This document shows positions 40,537 to 50,524 of a DNA stretch of 64,000 bases, in pieces (position 1 is the stretch's first letter; every line of letters begins with the position of its first letter). The notes under the pieces were generated by a model. That model was not told where the DNA came from. It ran no database searches and saw only the letters and a list, made by a program, of their open reading frames with translations. The translations under genes and the position numbers were made by a program. Source of the stretch: Bradyrhizobium niftali (GTDB lineage: Bacteria; Pseudomonadota; Alphaproteobacteria; Rhizobiales; Xanthobacteraceae); assembly GCF_004571025.1 (NCBI RefSeq), contig NZ_SPQT01000001.1:620001-684000 (forward strand). The letters run 5' to 3'.

Positions 40537-41043
40537 TCAGGGTTTTTGCAGCGCGTCCTTGACGGCGCCCTTGAGTTCGTCGAGCTCGCCGATCAATCCG
40601 TCGAACCGGTCCGCCGGGAAATCCGCCAGCAGCTCGGCAAGCCAAGCGCCGTGGCTCTTGGCCATTCGCCTGAAGGCCTTGCGGCCTTCGACCGTCATGC
40701 AGACGATCTGCACGCGGCGGTCGAGGTTCGACGGCGTGCGGGTGATGTATCCGTCTTCGACCAGGCGGTCCACGATCGGCGTCAGGTTCCCGGCCGAGAC
40801 CATCAGGCGCTTGGGCAGCTCTCCCAGCACGAGTCCGCTCGGCTCGCGGTCGAGCTGCGCGAGAACGTCGAAGCGAGGCATCGTGAAATCGAATTCTTCG
40901 CGAAACCGGCGCCGCAGCTCCCCCTCGATCAGGGTCGTGCAGGCGAGCAGCCGGAGCCAAACTCGCGTTTGAGCCCTGTACTCGGCCTCTTGATCTGCCC
41001 CATTCTTGGCTGAAACAGGCGTGGACTCCTTCGCGAGCGCCAA
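40537..41043 (-). CDS. MarR family transcriptional regulator (likely regulator of the 22-bp palindrome regulon)
   Basis: The TTG at 41043 is supported by GGGAGA seven bases upstream; the product is 168 residues. The MarR winged helix is visible: LVLGELPKRLMVSAGNLTPI (HTH) and SNLDRRVQIVCMTVEGRKAF (wing). It is divergent from the two-domain monooxygenase gene, whose promoter carries a strong palindrome (41266-41287), also found upstream of the Liv importer and the racemase-like operon. Related MarR proteins in aromatic degradation are derepressed by aroyl-CoA or aryl acids. Confidence 0.9.
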   Translation of the reverse strand: MALAKESTPVSAKNGADQEAEYRAQTRVWLRLLACTTLIEGELRRRFREEFDFTMPRFDVLAQLDREPSGLVLGELPKRLMVSAGNLTPIVDRLVEDGYITRTPSNLDRRVQIVCMTVEGRKAFRRMAKSHGAWLAELLADFPADRFDGLIGELDELKGAVKDALQKP

Positions 41044-41243
41044 TCGAATCTCCCGGGCTTGGTGGCCTGACGAAAGCTGATGCAGCTTTCGCGGATGCTG
41101 GCAAGATAGTTCGTGCCAAAAGTAAATTCAAGGCTGAGCCCGGGGGCCCCGGAATCTGCTCTGCCGTGTAGCCAATTTGATTGTATCTCAAGATCGACGC
41201 TGCGGCGCCGGGGGCGCCGCCCGGGCTCCTTGCAGAACCCACC

Positions 41244-41273
41244 TTGACAAGGCCCGTGCCGACAAATTACTTT
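41244..41273 (+). promoter_or_regulatory. Putative promoter of the monooxygenase operon
   Basis: TTGACA (41244-41249) is a perfect -35 box; TACTTT (41268-41273) at 18 bp spacing is the best -10, and it lies inside the palindrome at 41266-41287. The remainder of the 291-bp intergenic region holds nothing else that I can support. Confidence 0.5.
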
Positions 41274-41287
41274 ATGCTTAAAATAAT
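41266..41287. promoter_or_regulatory. Shared operator-like palindrome, copy 3 (monooxygenase operon; best copy)
   Basis: Arms ATTACTTTA (41266-41274) and TAAAATAAT (41279-41287) are complementary in eight of nine positions, with the spacer TGCT. It overlaps the predicted -10 box, so a bound repressor would block transcription. The divergent MarR gene is adjacent. Confidence 0.62.
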
Positions 41288-41334
41288 TCGGGCGAGAGCT
41301 CGGCACACGGCGCGGCGCGCGAAAGCGAGGGATC

Positions 41335-43653
41335 ATGCGCATAGTCTGTATCGGCGGCGGCCCGGCGGGTCTCTATCTGGGTCTGCTGATGAAGCGCCAG
41401 CATCCGGAGCACGTCATCTCGGTCGTCGAGCGCAACAAGCCCTACGATACGTTCGGCTGGGGGGTCGTGTTCTCCGATGCCATGATGTCCGCGATGCGGC
41501 TTGCCGACCCCGAGAGCGCCGCCGAGATCGAGGACGCCTTCAATCACTGGGACGATATCGAGCTCGTCTTCAAGGGCACGCGCCAGCGTACGACCGGCCA
41601 TGGCTTCATCGGTATCGGGCGCAAGCATCTGCTCAACATCCTTCAGAGGCGCTGCGAGGCGCTGGGTGTCGAGCTCGTCTTCGAGCGCGACGTCGAGTCC
41701 GATCTCGAATTTCCCGACGCCGACCTGATCGTCGCCTGCGACGGCGTCAATTCCAGAATCCGCGCCCGCTATTCCGATCAATTCCAGCCCGACATGGTGA
41801 TCCGGCCGAACCGCTACATCTGGCTCGGCACCAAGAAGGCGTTCGACGCCTTCACGTTCGATTTTCAGAGGACCGAGCACGGCTGGTTCCAGGCGCACAT
41901 CTACAAGTTCGACGCAGAGACCTCGACCTTCATCGTCGAGACCACGGAAGAGGCCTACAACGCCCACGGGCTTGGCGAGCTCGATCAGCAGGCGTCGATC
42001 GATTTCTGCGAAAAGATCTTCGCCGAGACGCTCGATGGCGCGAAGCTCCTCACCAATGCCCGCCATCTGCGCGGCTCGGCCTGGCTCAATTTCAGCCGCC
42101 TGATCTGCGGCAAATGGAGCGTGTTCAACGGCAAGTCTCATGTCGTGCTGATGGGAGATGCCGCGCACACCGCGCATTTCGCGATCGGGTCGGGCACCAA
42201 GCTCGCGCTCGACGACGCCATCGAGCTCGCCAACCAGTTCGATCGCCATGGTCACGGTCGCGCCGGCATCGAAACCGTGCTCGAGGCCTATGAGGAGGTG
42301 CGCCGTGTCGACGTGGCGCGCATCCAGAACGCGGCGCGCAACGCCATGGAATGGTTCGAGGTGGTCGGCCGGCGTTATGCCGACACGCTCGAGCCGCCGC
42401 AATTCTTCTATTCGATGCTGACGCGCTCTCAGCGTATCAGCCACGAAAACCTTCGCCTGCGCGACCGCACCTGGCTGGAAGGTTTTGAGCGCTGGTTTGC
42501 CGCGCGCTCGGGCATCGCCGTCAAGGACGGCGAGCGGGTGCCGCCGCCGATGCTGACGCCGCACCGCGTGCGCGGCCTTTCGCTCGCGAACCGCATCATG
42601 GTGTCGCCGATGGCGATGTATTCGGCCGAAGACGGGCTCATCAACGACTTCCACATCGCTCATCTCGGCGCGCGTGCCATGGGCGGCGCTGCGCTGATCT
42701 TTGCCGAGATGACCTGCGTCTCGCCGGATGCGCGGATCACGCCGGGCTGCCTCGGGCTCTGGAACGATGCGCAAGAAGCGCAGTGGCGCCGGCTGGTCGA
42801 GCTGGTCCACAGTCTCGGGCACGCCAAGGTCGGAATCCAGCTTGGCCATGCCGGGCGCAAGGGCGCGACCAGAGTGCCCTGGGAAGGGATCGATCAACCA
42901 CTTGAATCCGGAGAATGGCCTCTGATCTCCGCGTCGGCGTTGCCGTATCTGGCCCACAGCCAGTTGCCGCGGGCGATGGATCGCAGCGACATGGACCGCG
43001 TGCGCGACGATTTCGTCGCGGCGACACATCGCGCCGCTGCCGCCGGCGTCGAGTGGCTCGAGCTGCATTGCGCCCACGGTTATCTTCTGTCGAGCTTCCT
43101 GTCGCCGCTGACCAACCGGCGCACGGACGAATACGGCGGCAGCCACGAGAACCGCGCGCGCTTTCCGCTGGAGGTGTTCGAGGCGATGCGCGCGGTCTGG
43201 CCGTCCGATCGGCCGATGTCGGTGCGTCTGTCCTGCCATGACTGGACCGAAGGCGGCAACATCCCGGCCGATGCGGCGATCTTCGCCGCGATGTTCAAGG
43301 AGGCGGGGGCGGACGTGATCGATTGTTCGTCAGGACAGGTCTGGAAGGAGGAGCGGCCGATCTATGGGCGCCTGTTCCAGACGCCGTTCGCCGACCTGAT
43401 CCGCAACGAGGTCGGCATCGAGACCATCGCAGTCGGCGCGATCTCCGAGGCCGATCACGCCAACTCGATCCTCGCGGCCGGCCGCGCCGACCTCTGCGCC
43501 ATTGCGCGGCCGCATCTTGCCGACCCGGCCTGGACGTTGCACGAAGCCGCGCGCATCGGCATCACGTCGGTCAGTTGGCCGAAGCAGTATCTGTCCGCCA
43601 AGGGGCAATACGAAACCAATCTGGCGCGCGCCGCGGCAGCTAGCGCGCAGTGA
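41335..43653 (+). CDS. Two-domain salicylyl-CoA 5-hydroxylase/2-aminobenzoyl-CoA monooxygenase-reductase-type protein
   Basis: The 772-residue protein fuses an N-terminal FAD monooxygenase ([12 protein letters not shown] at residues 5-16; GDAAHTAHF near 276) with a C-terminal old-yellow-enzyme-type FMN domain (from about residue 400, with [25 protein letters not shown] and [15 protein letters not shown]). This architecture and length match 2-aminobenzoyl-CoA monooxygenase/reductase of Azoarcus evansii and the related salicylyl-CoA 5-hydroxylases. The first yields 2-amino-5-oxocyclohex-1-ene-carboxyl-CoA, the second gentisyl-CoA. Neighbouring RidA and acyl-CoA dehydrogenase favour the aminobenzoyl route; the gentisate operon at 20024 favours the salicylyl route. 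Confidence 0.9.
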   Translation: MRIVCIGGGPAGLYLGLLMKRQHPEHVISVVERNKPYDTFGWGVVFSDAMMSAMRLADPESAAEIEDAFNHWDDIELVFKGTRQRTTGHGFIGIGRKHLLNILQRRCEALGVELVFERDVESDLEFPDADLIVACDGVNSRIRARYSDQFQPDMVIRPNRYIWLGTKKAFDAFTFDFQRTEHGWFQAHIYKFDAETSTFIVETTEEAYNAHGLGELDQQASIDFCEKIFAETLDGAKLLTNARHLRGSAWLNFSRLICGKWSVFNGKSHVVLMGDAAHTAHFAIGSGTKLALDDAIELANQFDRHGHGRAGIETVLEAYEEVRRVDVARIQNAARNAMEWFEVVGRRYADTLEPPQFFYSMLTRSQRISHENLRLRDRTWLEGFERWFAARSGIAVKDGERVPPPMLTPHRVRGLSLANRIMVSPMAMYSAEDGLINDFHIAHLGARAMGGAALIFAEMTCVSPDARITPGCLGLWNDAQEAQWRRLVELVHSLGHAKVGIQLGHAGRKGATRVPWEGIDQPLESGEWPLISASALPYLAHSQLPRAMDRSDMDRVRDDFVAATHRAAAAGVEWLELHCAHGYLLSSFLSPLTNRRTDEYGGSHENRARFPLEVFEAMRAVWPSDRPMSVRLSCHDWTEGGNIPADAAIFAAMFKEAGADVIDCSSGQVWKEERPIYGRLFQTPFADLIRNEVGIETIAVGAISEADHANSILAAGRADLCAIARPHLADPAWTLHEAARIGITSVSWPKQYLSAKGQYETNLARAAAASAQ

Positions 43654-43669
43654 GCGGAGGAGGGATCAG

Positions 43670-44848
43670 ATGAGCTCCGTGGCAAAGGTCATCAAGCGGG
43701 ACTGGCTGGACTGGCCGTTCTTCGAACAACGCCACCACACGATCGGCGAGCGGCTCGACCGCTTCGTGCAGTCGGGGGTTCTCGACACAATCGATCACGG
43801 CGATGTCGACGCCGCCTGCCGCAAGCTCGTGCGCGCGATGGGCGAGGCGGGGGTGCTCGATTGCGCGGTTGCGGCGCCCGACGGCGATGCGACGACGATC
43901 GATTCCCGCTCGATCTGCCTGTCGCGCGAGTCGCTGGCCTATGCCGATGGCCTCGCCGATTTCGCCTTCGCCATGCAGGGGCTCGGCTCCGGCGCGATCG
44001 CGCTCGGCGGTTCGGCTGAGCTGCGCAAGGCCGTGCTGCCGAAGGTTCGCTCCGGCGAATGGCTTGCGGCCTTCGCGCTGTCCGAGAAGGAGGCGGGATC
44101 GGACGTCGCGGCGATGTCCTGCACCGCGCGTGCCGACGGCAACGACTACGTCATCGACGGCGAGAAGACCTGGATCTCCAACGGCGGCATTGCCGACGTC
44201 TACACGCTGTTTGCGCGAACCGGCGAGGCGCCGGGCGCGCGCGGCATCTCGGCGTTCGTCGTTTTTCCCGATGATCCCGGCTTCGGCATCGCCGACCGCA
44301 TCGACGTCATCGCGCCGCATCCGCTGGCGACGTTGCGCTTTGCCAATTGCCGGATCCCGGCGGGCCGTCGCCTCGGCGCGCCGGGCGGCGGGTTCAAGCT
44401 CGCGATGCAGACGCTGGATATTTTTCGCGCGTCGGTCGCGGCCGCAGCGCTCGGCTTTGCCCGGCGGGCGCTCGACGAGGCGCTGTCGCACGCGCGCAGC
44501 CGGCGCATGTTCGGCGCGACGCTGGGAGATCTCCAATTGACCCAGGCCGCGCTCGGCGACATGGCGACCGACACCGACGCCGCCGCGCTCCTGACCTATC
44601 GCGCGGCCTGGCGCCGCGATGTCCAGAAGCTTCCGACGACGCGCGAAGCTGCAATGGCGAAGCTGACGGCGACCGAGACCGCCCAGCGCGTCATCGATCG
44701 CGCGGTCCAGATGTTCGGCGGACGCGGCGTGCGCAAGGGTGAGGTCGTCGAAAGCCTCTACCGCGAAATCCGGGCGTTGCGCATCTACGAGGGCGCGACC
44801 GAGGTGCAGAAACTGATTGTGGCGCGCGATTTACTGAAGTCGCGCTGA
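43670..44848 (+). CDS. Acyl-CoA dehydrogenase family protein
   Basis: The ATG at 43670 follows GGAGGAGGG and gives 392 residues. Family motifs are present: [15 protein letters not shown] (FAD/substrate segment), [29 protein letters not shown], and the C-terminal [19 protein letters not shown] with the Glu expected as catalytic base. It oxidises an acyl-CoA to the 2-enoyl-CoA using FAD. Co-transcription with the aroyl-CoA monooxygenase suggests it acts on the alicyclic CoA intermediates that follow ring reduction. Confidence 0.88.
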   Translation: MSSVAKVIKRDWLDWPFFEQRHHTIGERLDRFVQSGVLDTIDHGDVDAACRKLVRAMGEAGVLDCAVAAPDGDATTIDSRSICLSRESLAYADGLADFAFAMQGLGSGAIALGGSAELRKAVLPKVRSGEWLAAFALSEKEAGSDVAAMSCTARADGNDYVIDGEKTWISNGGIADVYTLFARTGEAPGARGISAFVVFPDDPGFGIADRIDVIAPHPLATLRFANCRIPAGRRLGAPGGGFKLAMQTLDIFRASVAAAALGFARRALDEALSHARSRRMFGATLGDLQLTQAALGDMATDTDAAALLTYRAAWRRDVQKLPTTREAAMAKLTATETAQRVIDRAVQMFGGRGVRKGEVVESLYREIRALRIYEGATEVQKLIVARDLLKSR

Positions 44849-44866
44849 GACGATAGAGAGAGACCG

Positions 44867-45307
44867 ATGAGTGTGATGAGACAGCCGGGCGCAGCGGCTC
44901 CCGAAATGGCGAACGGTTTGCAGGTACTCCAGCCCGGCGGCTGGCCGCAGCCAAAGGGATATGCGAACGGCATGATGGCCGACGGGCGCCTCGTCGTGAC
45001 CGGCGGCGTCGTCGGCTGGGACGTTTCAGGCCGGTTTGGCGACGGATTTGTTGCGCAGGTCCGCCAGGCGCTCGAAAACATCGTCGCGATCCTGGCCGAA
45101 GGCGGCGCGCGTCCGGATCATCTGGTTCGCCTGACCTGGTATGTCGTGGACATGGACGAATACGTCTCCAATCTCAAGGCGCTCGGCAAAGCCTATCGGG
45201 AGGTGATCGGCACCCACTATCCCAGCATGGCGCTCGTTCAGGTCGTGCGTCTTGTCGAGCCGGCAGCGCGCGTCGAGATAGAAGCGACGGCTGTCGTCCC
45301 GCGTTGA
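44867..45307 (+). CDS. RidA/YjgF family enamine-imine deaminase-like protein
   Basis: The 146-residue protein has the Rid fold pattern: ANGMMADGRLVVTGGVVGWD, HLVRLTWYVVDMDEYVSN, and a C-terminal RVEIEATAVV whose Arg corresponds to the catalytic/substrate-binding Arg of active RidA. Rid proteins hydrolyse enamines and imines to ketones plus ammonia. As the last gene after the aminobenzoyl-CoA-type monooxygenase, it could remove the enamine nitrogen of the dearomatised product; this is inference. Confidence 0.88.
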   Translation: MSVMRQPGAAAPEMANGLQVLQPGGWPQPKGYANGMMADGRLVVTGGVVGWDVSGRFGDGFVAQVRQALENIVAILAEGGARPDHLVRLTWYVVDMDEYVSNLKALGKAYREVIGTHYPSMALVQVVRLVEPAARVEIEATAVVPR

Positions 45308-45399
45308 AGGACTGCGGCCTCGAGTGCCCGTTCGACATGGGCCCGGATCGCATTTCGCGCGTTGTGGATCCAGCCATGCCAGAGTTTCGCTGGGGCAAC

Positions 45400-48300
45400 T
45401 CAGCGGCTGGATGTTGACGTCGTCTTCATCCGCTCCCGCAGACGCTGGAACGTCACGTAGAGCGTCGGGACGAGAAAGATGCCGATTGAGCTTGCCGCAA
45501 GCATGCCCGCAAATACGGCCGTCCCGACGGCTCTGCGGCTGAGCTCCGCAGCACCGGTTGCAATCACGAGCGGCAGGAGGCCAAGGATGAAGGCGACCGA
45601 CGTCATCATGACCGCGCGAAAGCGCATATGCGCGCCCTGTATCGCGGCGTCGTCGAGCGCCACGCCCGCTTCGCGTTGCTCCTTGGCAAATTCGACGATC
45701 AGAATGCCGTTCTTGGCGGCGAGCGCGATCAGGACCACGAGCCCGATCTGGCCGTAGAGGTCGAGATTGAGGCCGGCGAGCTTGATGCCGATATAGGACC
45801 CGAGCACGCCGACGACGACCGACAGCAGCACCGGGATCGGGATCACCGTGCTCTCATAGAGCGCCACCAGGAACAGGTAGGCAAACAGCACCGCGAGCAT
45901 GAGCACGATGCCGGTCTGGCCGGCGGCCTCTTGCTCCTGATAGGCGGTTCCGGTCCACGCGAAACTGTAGCCCGCAGGCAGCACGGTGTTGGAGATTTCC
46001 GCCATTGCGGCCATCGCGGTTCCCGAGGAGATGCCCGGCGACGGGCTGCCGTTTACCGTCACCGAGCGATAATTGTTGTAGCGGGTGATCACCTGAGGCC
46101 CGGTCACGATCTTGATCCCGGCGAGCGACCTGATCGGGACCATCTGGCCGGCGCCGTTGCGCAGATAGATCCGCCAGATGTCCGAAATATCGGCGCGATC
46201 GAACGCTTCGCCCTGAACGTTGACCTGCCAGGTGCGGCCGAACAGGTTGAAGTTGTTGACATAGATGCCGCCGAGCGTCGCTTGCAAGGCGGTGAAGATG
46301 TCGCTGACCGTCACGCCGAGCGCCTGCGCCTTGCGGCGGTCGATGTCGAGATAGACGGACGGATTGGTCGCAGTGAAGGTCGAAAACACACGCGCAAGCC
46401 GTGGATCGGCGTTGGCTGCACCGATCAGCGCCCCCGTGACGCTGGAGATCGCGGCCGGGCTCTGTCCTTCCAGCGCCTGAAGCTGGTATTCGAACCCGCC
46501 TCCGGTGGAGAGCCCAATGATCGGCGGCAGGTTGAACGGCAACACGTTGGCCTGTCGAATCTGTGCGCCGGCTGCGAAGGTTTGCCGGATCAGCGCCTGC
46601 ACGGAATCGGCTGCCGCCTTGCGATCGGAAAACGGCTTCAGGCGCGTGACCACCAATGCGCTGTTCGGCTCGGATGCGCCGTCGAGCAGGGAAAAGCCTA
46701 CGATGGCGAGGACGTGATCGACGGCGGGGATCTGTTTCAGGATATCCTCGATCTGTTGGGTGACCTCGCTGGTTCGCGCCACTGATGCGCCGTCTGGCAG
46801 TTGCACCGAGGTGAAGAAGGCGCCCTGGTCTTCCTCAGGGAGGAAACCGGTTGGCGTGATCAGCGACATGCCGAAGATACCGGCGGCAAGAACGGCGACG
46901 AGCGGCAGTGAGAGGCCCGCTACGCGCAAAAGCCGGCGGACGCCGCCGCTGTAGCGGTCGCGCAGCCAGTCGACGAAGCCGAGGACGCGCCCCATGATGC
47001 CGCGCCTGGGGCCGGTGTGGCGCAAGAACAGCGCGCACAAGGCGGGCGATAGCGTCAGCGCGTTCAACGCCGAGATCATCATCGCGGCGCTGATCGTCAC
47101 CGCAAACTGGCGAAACAGCGTTCCGGAAATGCCAGGAATGAATGCGATCGGTACGAAGACGGAGAGCAGCACCAGGGTGATCGCGATGATCGGCGCGGTG
47201 ATCTGGGTCATGGCCTTCTTGCTGGCCTCGGCGGGGGAAAGGCCCGGCTCCTCCTCCATCACCCGCTCGACGTTCTCGACGACGACGATGGCGTCGTCCA
47301 CCACGATGCCGATGGCGAGCACCATGGCCAGCAGGGACACCGTGTTGGCCGAATAGCCCAGCACCAGCAGGACGGCGAACGTGCCGATCAGGCTCACCGG
47401 AACGGCAACGGCCGGGATCACCGTGGCGCGCAGATTGCCGAGGAACAGGTACACCACGATCACGACCAGAATGAAGGCCTCGCCCAGCGTCCGCAAGACC
47501 TCCGTGATCGTGTCGCGCACGAAGCTCGTGGAATCGTATTGCACGAGATAGCTCAGGCCGGTGGGGAAACGCAGCGACAGCCGCTGCATCGTCGCCGCCA
47601 CGGCCTGTGCGGTGGTCATCGCATTGGCGCCCGGCGCCAGATAGATCGCGACCGGCACGGCCGCGCGGCCGTCGATCCGCGCTTCGCTGTCGAGATTTTG
47701 CGCACCCATCTCGACACGGGCAACGTCCTTCACGAGCAGTGACGAGCCGTCCGGGTTGGCACGCAGCACGATATTGGCGAATTGCTCGACGGTGGCGAGC
47801 CTGCCCAGGGTCTGCACATTGAACTGGAGCTGCTGGTCGTCGCTGATCGGACGTGCTCCGATGCGACCCACAGGTGCCTGGACGCTTTGCGTGCGGATCG
47901 CGGCAATGACGTCGGACGGCGTGAGATCGAGGCTGGTGAGCCGCTGCGTATCGAACCAGATCCGCATCGAGTAGTTCATCTTGGCGAACAGGTTCGCCTG
48001 GCCGACGCCGGGCGTACTGGCGATCGCATCGAGCACGTTGATGATCGCGTAGTTGGTGATGAACAGCGGATCCTGCTGGCCATTGGCGCTGTAGAGCACC
48101 AGGAATTGCAGGATCGACGAGGACCGCTTGTGCACCGTCACCCCCTGCTGCTGCACTTCGGTCGGCAGTTGCGACAGAGCGCTCTGCACGCGGTTGTTGA
48201 CGTTGACGGTATTGATGTCGGGGTTGGTGCCGAGCGCGAACGAAACCGTCAGCGTGTAGCTGCCGTCATTGGCGCTGGTCGATTTCATGTAGAGCGCGCG

Positions 48301-48522
48301 ATCGACGCCGATGATCTGCGCCTCGAGGGGTTGGGCGACGCTGCTCTCGACCACCTCGGCGGATGCACCGGGGAAGTTGCCGGAGACCGTGACCTGCGGC
48401 GGCACGATGTCCGGAAATTGCGCCACCGGAATCTGCATCAACGCCAGCGCGCCGGCGATGGTGATGATGAAGGCGATCACCATCGAAAGCCGCGGACGAT
48501 CGATGAAGACGGCAGATATCAT
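45400..48522 (-). CDS. RND efflux pump inner-membrane transporter (AcrB/MexB, HAE1 type)
   Basis: The 1040-residue protein starts [20 protein letters not shown]. It has the normal 12-helix RND layout with two large periplasmic loops. Proton-relay residues are visible: the Asp pair in [16 protein letters not shown] and the Lys in [16 protein letters not shown]. It pumps hydrophobic compounds, often drugs or solvents, from the periplasm through a tripartite channel. It overlaps its adaptor gene by ATGA. No outer-membrane TolC-type gene follows. Proximity to the aromatic cluster suggests it may protect against aromatic acids. Confidence 0.95.
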   Translation of the reverse strand: MISAVFIDRPRLSMVIAFIITIAGALALMQIPVAQFPDIVPPQVTVSGNFPGASAEVVESSVAQPLEAQIIGVDRALYMKSTSANDGSYTLTVSFALGTNPDINTVNVNNRVQSALSQLPTEVQQQGVTVHKRSSSILQFLVLYSANGQQDPLFITNYAIINVLDAIASTPGVGQANLFAKMNYSMRIWFDTQRLTSLDLTPSDVIAAIRTQSVQAPVGRIGARPISDDQQLQFNVQTLGRLATVEQFANIVLRANPDGSSLLVKDVARVEMGAQNLDSEARIDGRAAVPVAIYLAPGANAMTTAQAVAATMQRLSLRFPTGLSYLVQYDSTSFVRDTITEVLRTLGEAFILVVIVVYLFLGNLRATVIPAVAVPVSLIGTFAVLLVLGYSANTVSLLAMVLAIGIVVDDAIVVVENVERVMEEEPGLSPAEASKKAMTQITAPIIAITLVLLSVFVPIAFIPGISGTLFRQFAVTISAAMMISALNALTLSPALCALFLRHTGPRRGIMGRVLGFVDWLRDRYSGGVRRLLRVAGLSLPLVAVLAAGIFGMSLITPTGFLPEEDQGAFFTSVQLPDGASVARTSEVTQQIEDILKQIPAVDHVLAIVGFSLLDGASEPNSALVVTRLKPFSDRKAAADSVQALIRQTFAAGAQIRQANVLPFNLPPIIGLSTGGGFEYQLQALEGQSPAAISSVTGALIGAANADPRLARVFSTFTATNPSVYLDIDRRKAQALGVTVSDIFTALQATLGGIYVNNFNLFGRTWQVNVQGEAFDRADISDIWRIYLRNGAGQMVPIRSLAGIKIVTGPQVITRYNNYRSVTVNGSPSPGISSGTAMAAMAEISNTVLPAGYSFAWTGTAYQEQEAAGQTGIVLMLAVLFAYLFLVALYESTVIPIPVLLSVVVGVLGSYIGIKLAGLNLDLYGQIGLVVLIALAAKNGILIVEFAKEQREAGVALDDAAIQGAHMRFRAVMMTSVAFILGLLPLVIATGAAELSRRAVGTAVFAGMLAASSIGIFLVPTLYVTFQRLRERMKTTSTSSR

Positions 48523-49763
48523 GGTTTGCGGTCCAGCGGGCGGCTCGTGCCGGAGGCGCCGTGATCCGCTTGCGGAGCCGTGCCGTCTGCGGCAGCCTTC
48601 ATGCTCGAGAGGATCAGCGGACTTGCCGGTCCCGGCGAAACGGTCTGGCCAGGACGAACGCGCTGCAAGCCCTCCGCGATGACCTTGTCGCCGGCCGCAA
48701 GTCCGGCGATCACGGCGGCGATGGTCGTGGTCGATTGTCCGAGCTGGACGCGGCGCTGCTCGGCCTTGTTGTCGGCGCCGACAGCCAGCACATAGTCGCC
48801 CTGCTGATCGGAGAGCACAGCGGCGCGCGGGATTGCCAGCACCTCGATCGGTTGGACGCCCTCCAGCACGACGGTGACGAACTCGCCGTCGGTGAGTTCG
48901 TGGACGATGACACCAGCCGCCGAAGAAGCCCGCAGGATCGGATTGCCGATCTCCCCGCGTACGGTGATGGTATCGGTGCCCTGGGCGATGGTGTTGTCGA
49001 CGAAATTCAGCTTGCCGGAGTGGCCGTACATGCGGCCATCGGGCAGTCGCAGCCTGATCACCACCGCGTCCAGGCCGCCTTGTGGTCCGTATCGTTCCCG
49101 CAGCTCGAGCCCCTGGCGGAGCGGCACCGGGAAGGTGACATACATCGGGTCCTGGCTGACGATGGTGGCCAGCACGCCCGAGCTCGGACCGACGACGTTG
49201 CCTTCCGTCACCGCCGTGCGTCCGATCTTGCCGGCAATCGGCGCGTTGATCATCGTGTAACCGAGATTGATCTGGGAGGCTTGGACCTGGGCTTGCGCGG
49301 CGTGCACCTGGGCTTCGAGGCTGAGCTGGTTCGCGATCGCTGCATCGTAGGTGGACTGTTGCCCGGCAGGGCCCCCGAGCAGGGTCCGCGCGCGTTCGGT
49401 CGTCAATTTGGCATTTTCGAGCGTTGCCTGGAGCTGCGCGACCTGCGCCTTTTTCGATGCGAGATCCGCTTCGAAGGGACCACGTTCGAGCCGATAGAGC
49501 TCATCGCCTTCCTTGATCTCGGCGCCCTCGTCGAACAGGCGCTTGTCCAGAAATGCCGTCACGCGCGCGACGACGTTGACCCGATTGATCGCCTCGATCC
49601 GTCCAAGAAATTCGCTGGTCTCGGTGATCGGCCGCCTGGTCGCTTCCACGACGCCGACAGCAGGGGCTCCGGCCGCGGCGGGTTGGGTCCGGGCGGTCCC
49701 ACCGGCGATGATCGTCAGGAGAGTTGCCGCCAGCAGCCTGATCGGGACGCCAGCAAGGTTCAT
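48519..49763 (-). CDS. RND efflux periplasmic adaptor (membrane fusion protein, AcrA/MexA type)
   Basis: The 414-residue protein has an N-terminal export signal ([19 protein letters not shown]), a lipoyl half-motif ([21 protein letters not shown]), a coiled-coil hairpin (about 100-175) and the matching second lipoyl half ([18 protein letters not shown]). It links the inner-membrane pump encoded directly downstream to an outer-membrane channel. No lipobox Cys is obvious. Confidence 0.93.
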   Translation of the reverse strand: MNLAGVPIRLLAATLLTIIAGGTARTQPAAAGAPAVGVVEATRRPITETSEFLGRIEAINRVNVVARVTAFLDKRLFDEGAEIKEGDELYRLERGPFEADLASKKAQVAQLQATLENAKLTTERARTLLGGPAGQQSTYDAAIANQLSLEAQVHAAQAQVQASQINLGYTMINAPIAGKIGRTAVTEGNVVGPSSGVLATIVSQDPMYVTFPVPLRQGLELRERYGPQGGLDAVVIRLRLPDGRMYGHSGKLNFVDNTIAQGTDTITVRGEIGNPILRASSAAGVIVHELTDGEFVTVVLEGVQPIEVLAIPRAAVLSDQQGDYVLAVGADNKAEQRRVQLGQSTTTIAAVIAGLAAGDKVIAEGLQRVRPGQTVSPGPASPLILSSMKAAADGTAPQADHGASGTSRPLDRKP

Positions 49764-49823
49764 TGTCCGCTCCTTGCTCCAGACTTGAGAGCCGGGCCGG
49801 GTCTGTGCTTCACCAGCGCCTCG

Positions 49824-50099
49824 TTACTCCCGTCGTGTCCGATCGTTGCGCGCGGGTTCGTCGTAACCCTTGCGACGGCTATAGAACATCAGCGCGATCA
49901 GGCCGCAGCCGAACACCAACATCAGGATGACGGCCCCTCCGAGGATGATGTTGCGGTAGAGCGGCATCGATGGAGTTGCCTGCCATACCGACACGCAGAA
50001 GGCGGCTGCCACCACGAGAAGAGCTATCAGAGCGGCCCACAGGAGCCATTGATTCGCGTGGCGCACGATCGCCTCCATCGCCCGGGTCGGGGCCTGCAT
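49824..50099 (-). CDS. Small two-helix membrane protein, hypothetical
   Basis: The ATG at 50099 gives 91 residues; the open frame upstream overlaps the Trp-rich gene region in antisense-like composition and is unlikely to be translated. Two membrane helices are clear (WLLWAALIALLVVAAAFCVSV and IILGGAVILMLVFGCGLIAL), followed by a basic tail (YSRRKGYDEPARNDRTRRE). I do not recognise a family. Confidence 0.55.
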   Translation of the reverse strand: MQAPTRAMEAIVRHANQWLLWAALIALLVVAAAFCVSVWQATPSMPLYRNIILGGAVILMLVFGCGLIALMFYSRRKGYDEPARNDRTRRE

Positions 50100-50152
50100 C
50101 GCCTTCGTGTCAAATCTGCTGCCAGCGGATTGCGCAAGTTGAGAGGGGCTTC

Positions 50153-50509
50153 CTAGCGCCACCGCCATCCGCAACGACGACGACCGCGATGCCACCAGCA
50201 AACCCATCGGCGCCTGCGCGGCGGTGGGCGGCCCCAGCCTGGACGAGGCGGCGGTCCCCACTGCGCTTGCCAGAGTAGCGGCGGTCGTCCCCAACCGGGG
50301 GCAGGGCCCCAGGCGGGAGCGGGCGGTCCCCACCACTGAGCTTGCGTCAGGAGGTCCGACGGCTCGCTGGCCTGGCCAAGATCGTGGGCAATCGGCATCG
50401 CTTCCGCAGTCTCAATCAGACGAACTCCGATAGCGCCGATCGCCGCGGCAGCAACGGCATTCTGAGCGAAGCCAAGGAAAGCTCGACGGGTGGGAGTGTC
50501 CATCATCAT
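50153..50509 (-). CDS. Small Tat-exported Trp/Gly/Pro/Arg-rich protein
   Basis: The 118-residue protein begins with tandem Met codons after AAGGAG and has a Tat-like signal (TRRAFLGFAQNAVAAAAIG). The mature part is a low-complexity Trp-Gly-Pro-rich stretch (WWGPPAPAWGPAPGWG) that ends in a very basic Trp/Arg/Cys tail (RRRWVCWWHRGRRRCGWRW). Similar proteins, sometimes called protamine-like, recur in Bradyrhizobium genomes; the function is unknown. The basic tail may be surface or nucleic-acid binding, which is speculation. Confidence 0.7.
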   Translation of the reverse strand: MMMDTPTRRAFLGFAQNAVAAAAIGAIGVRLIETAEAMPIAHDLGQASEPSDLLTQAQWWGPPAPAWGPAPGWGRPPLLWQAQWGPPPRPGWGRPPPRRRRWVCWWHRGRRRCGWRWR

Positions 50510-50524
50510 CTTCTCCTTCGTTCG

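Noticed and set aside
41278..43239. Long minus-strand open frame opposite the two-domain monooxygenase
   Set aside because: Low-information Arg/Asp/Val-rich translation; the plus-strand frame has FAD and OYE motifs throughout.
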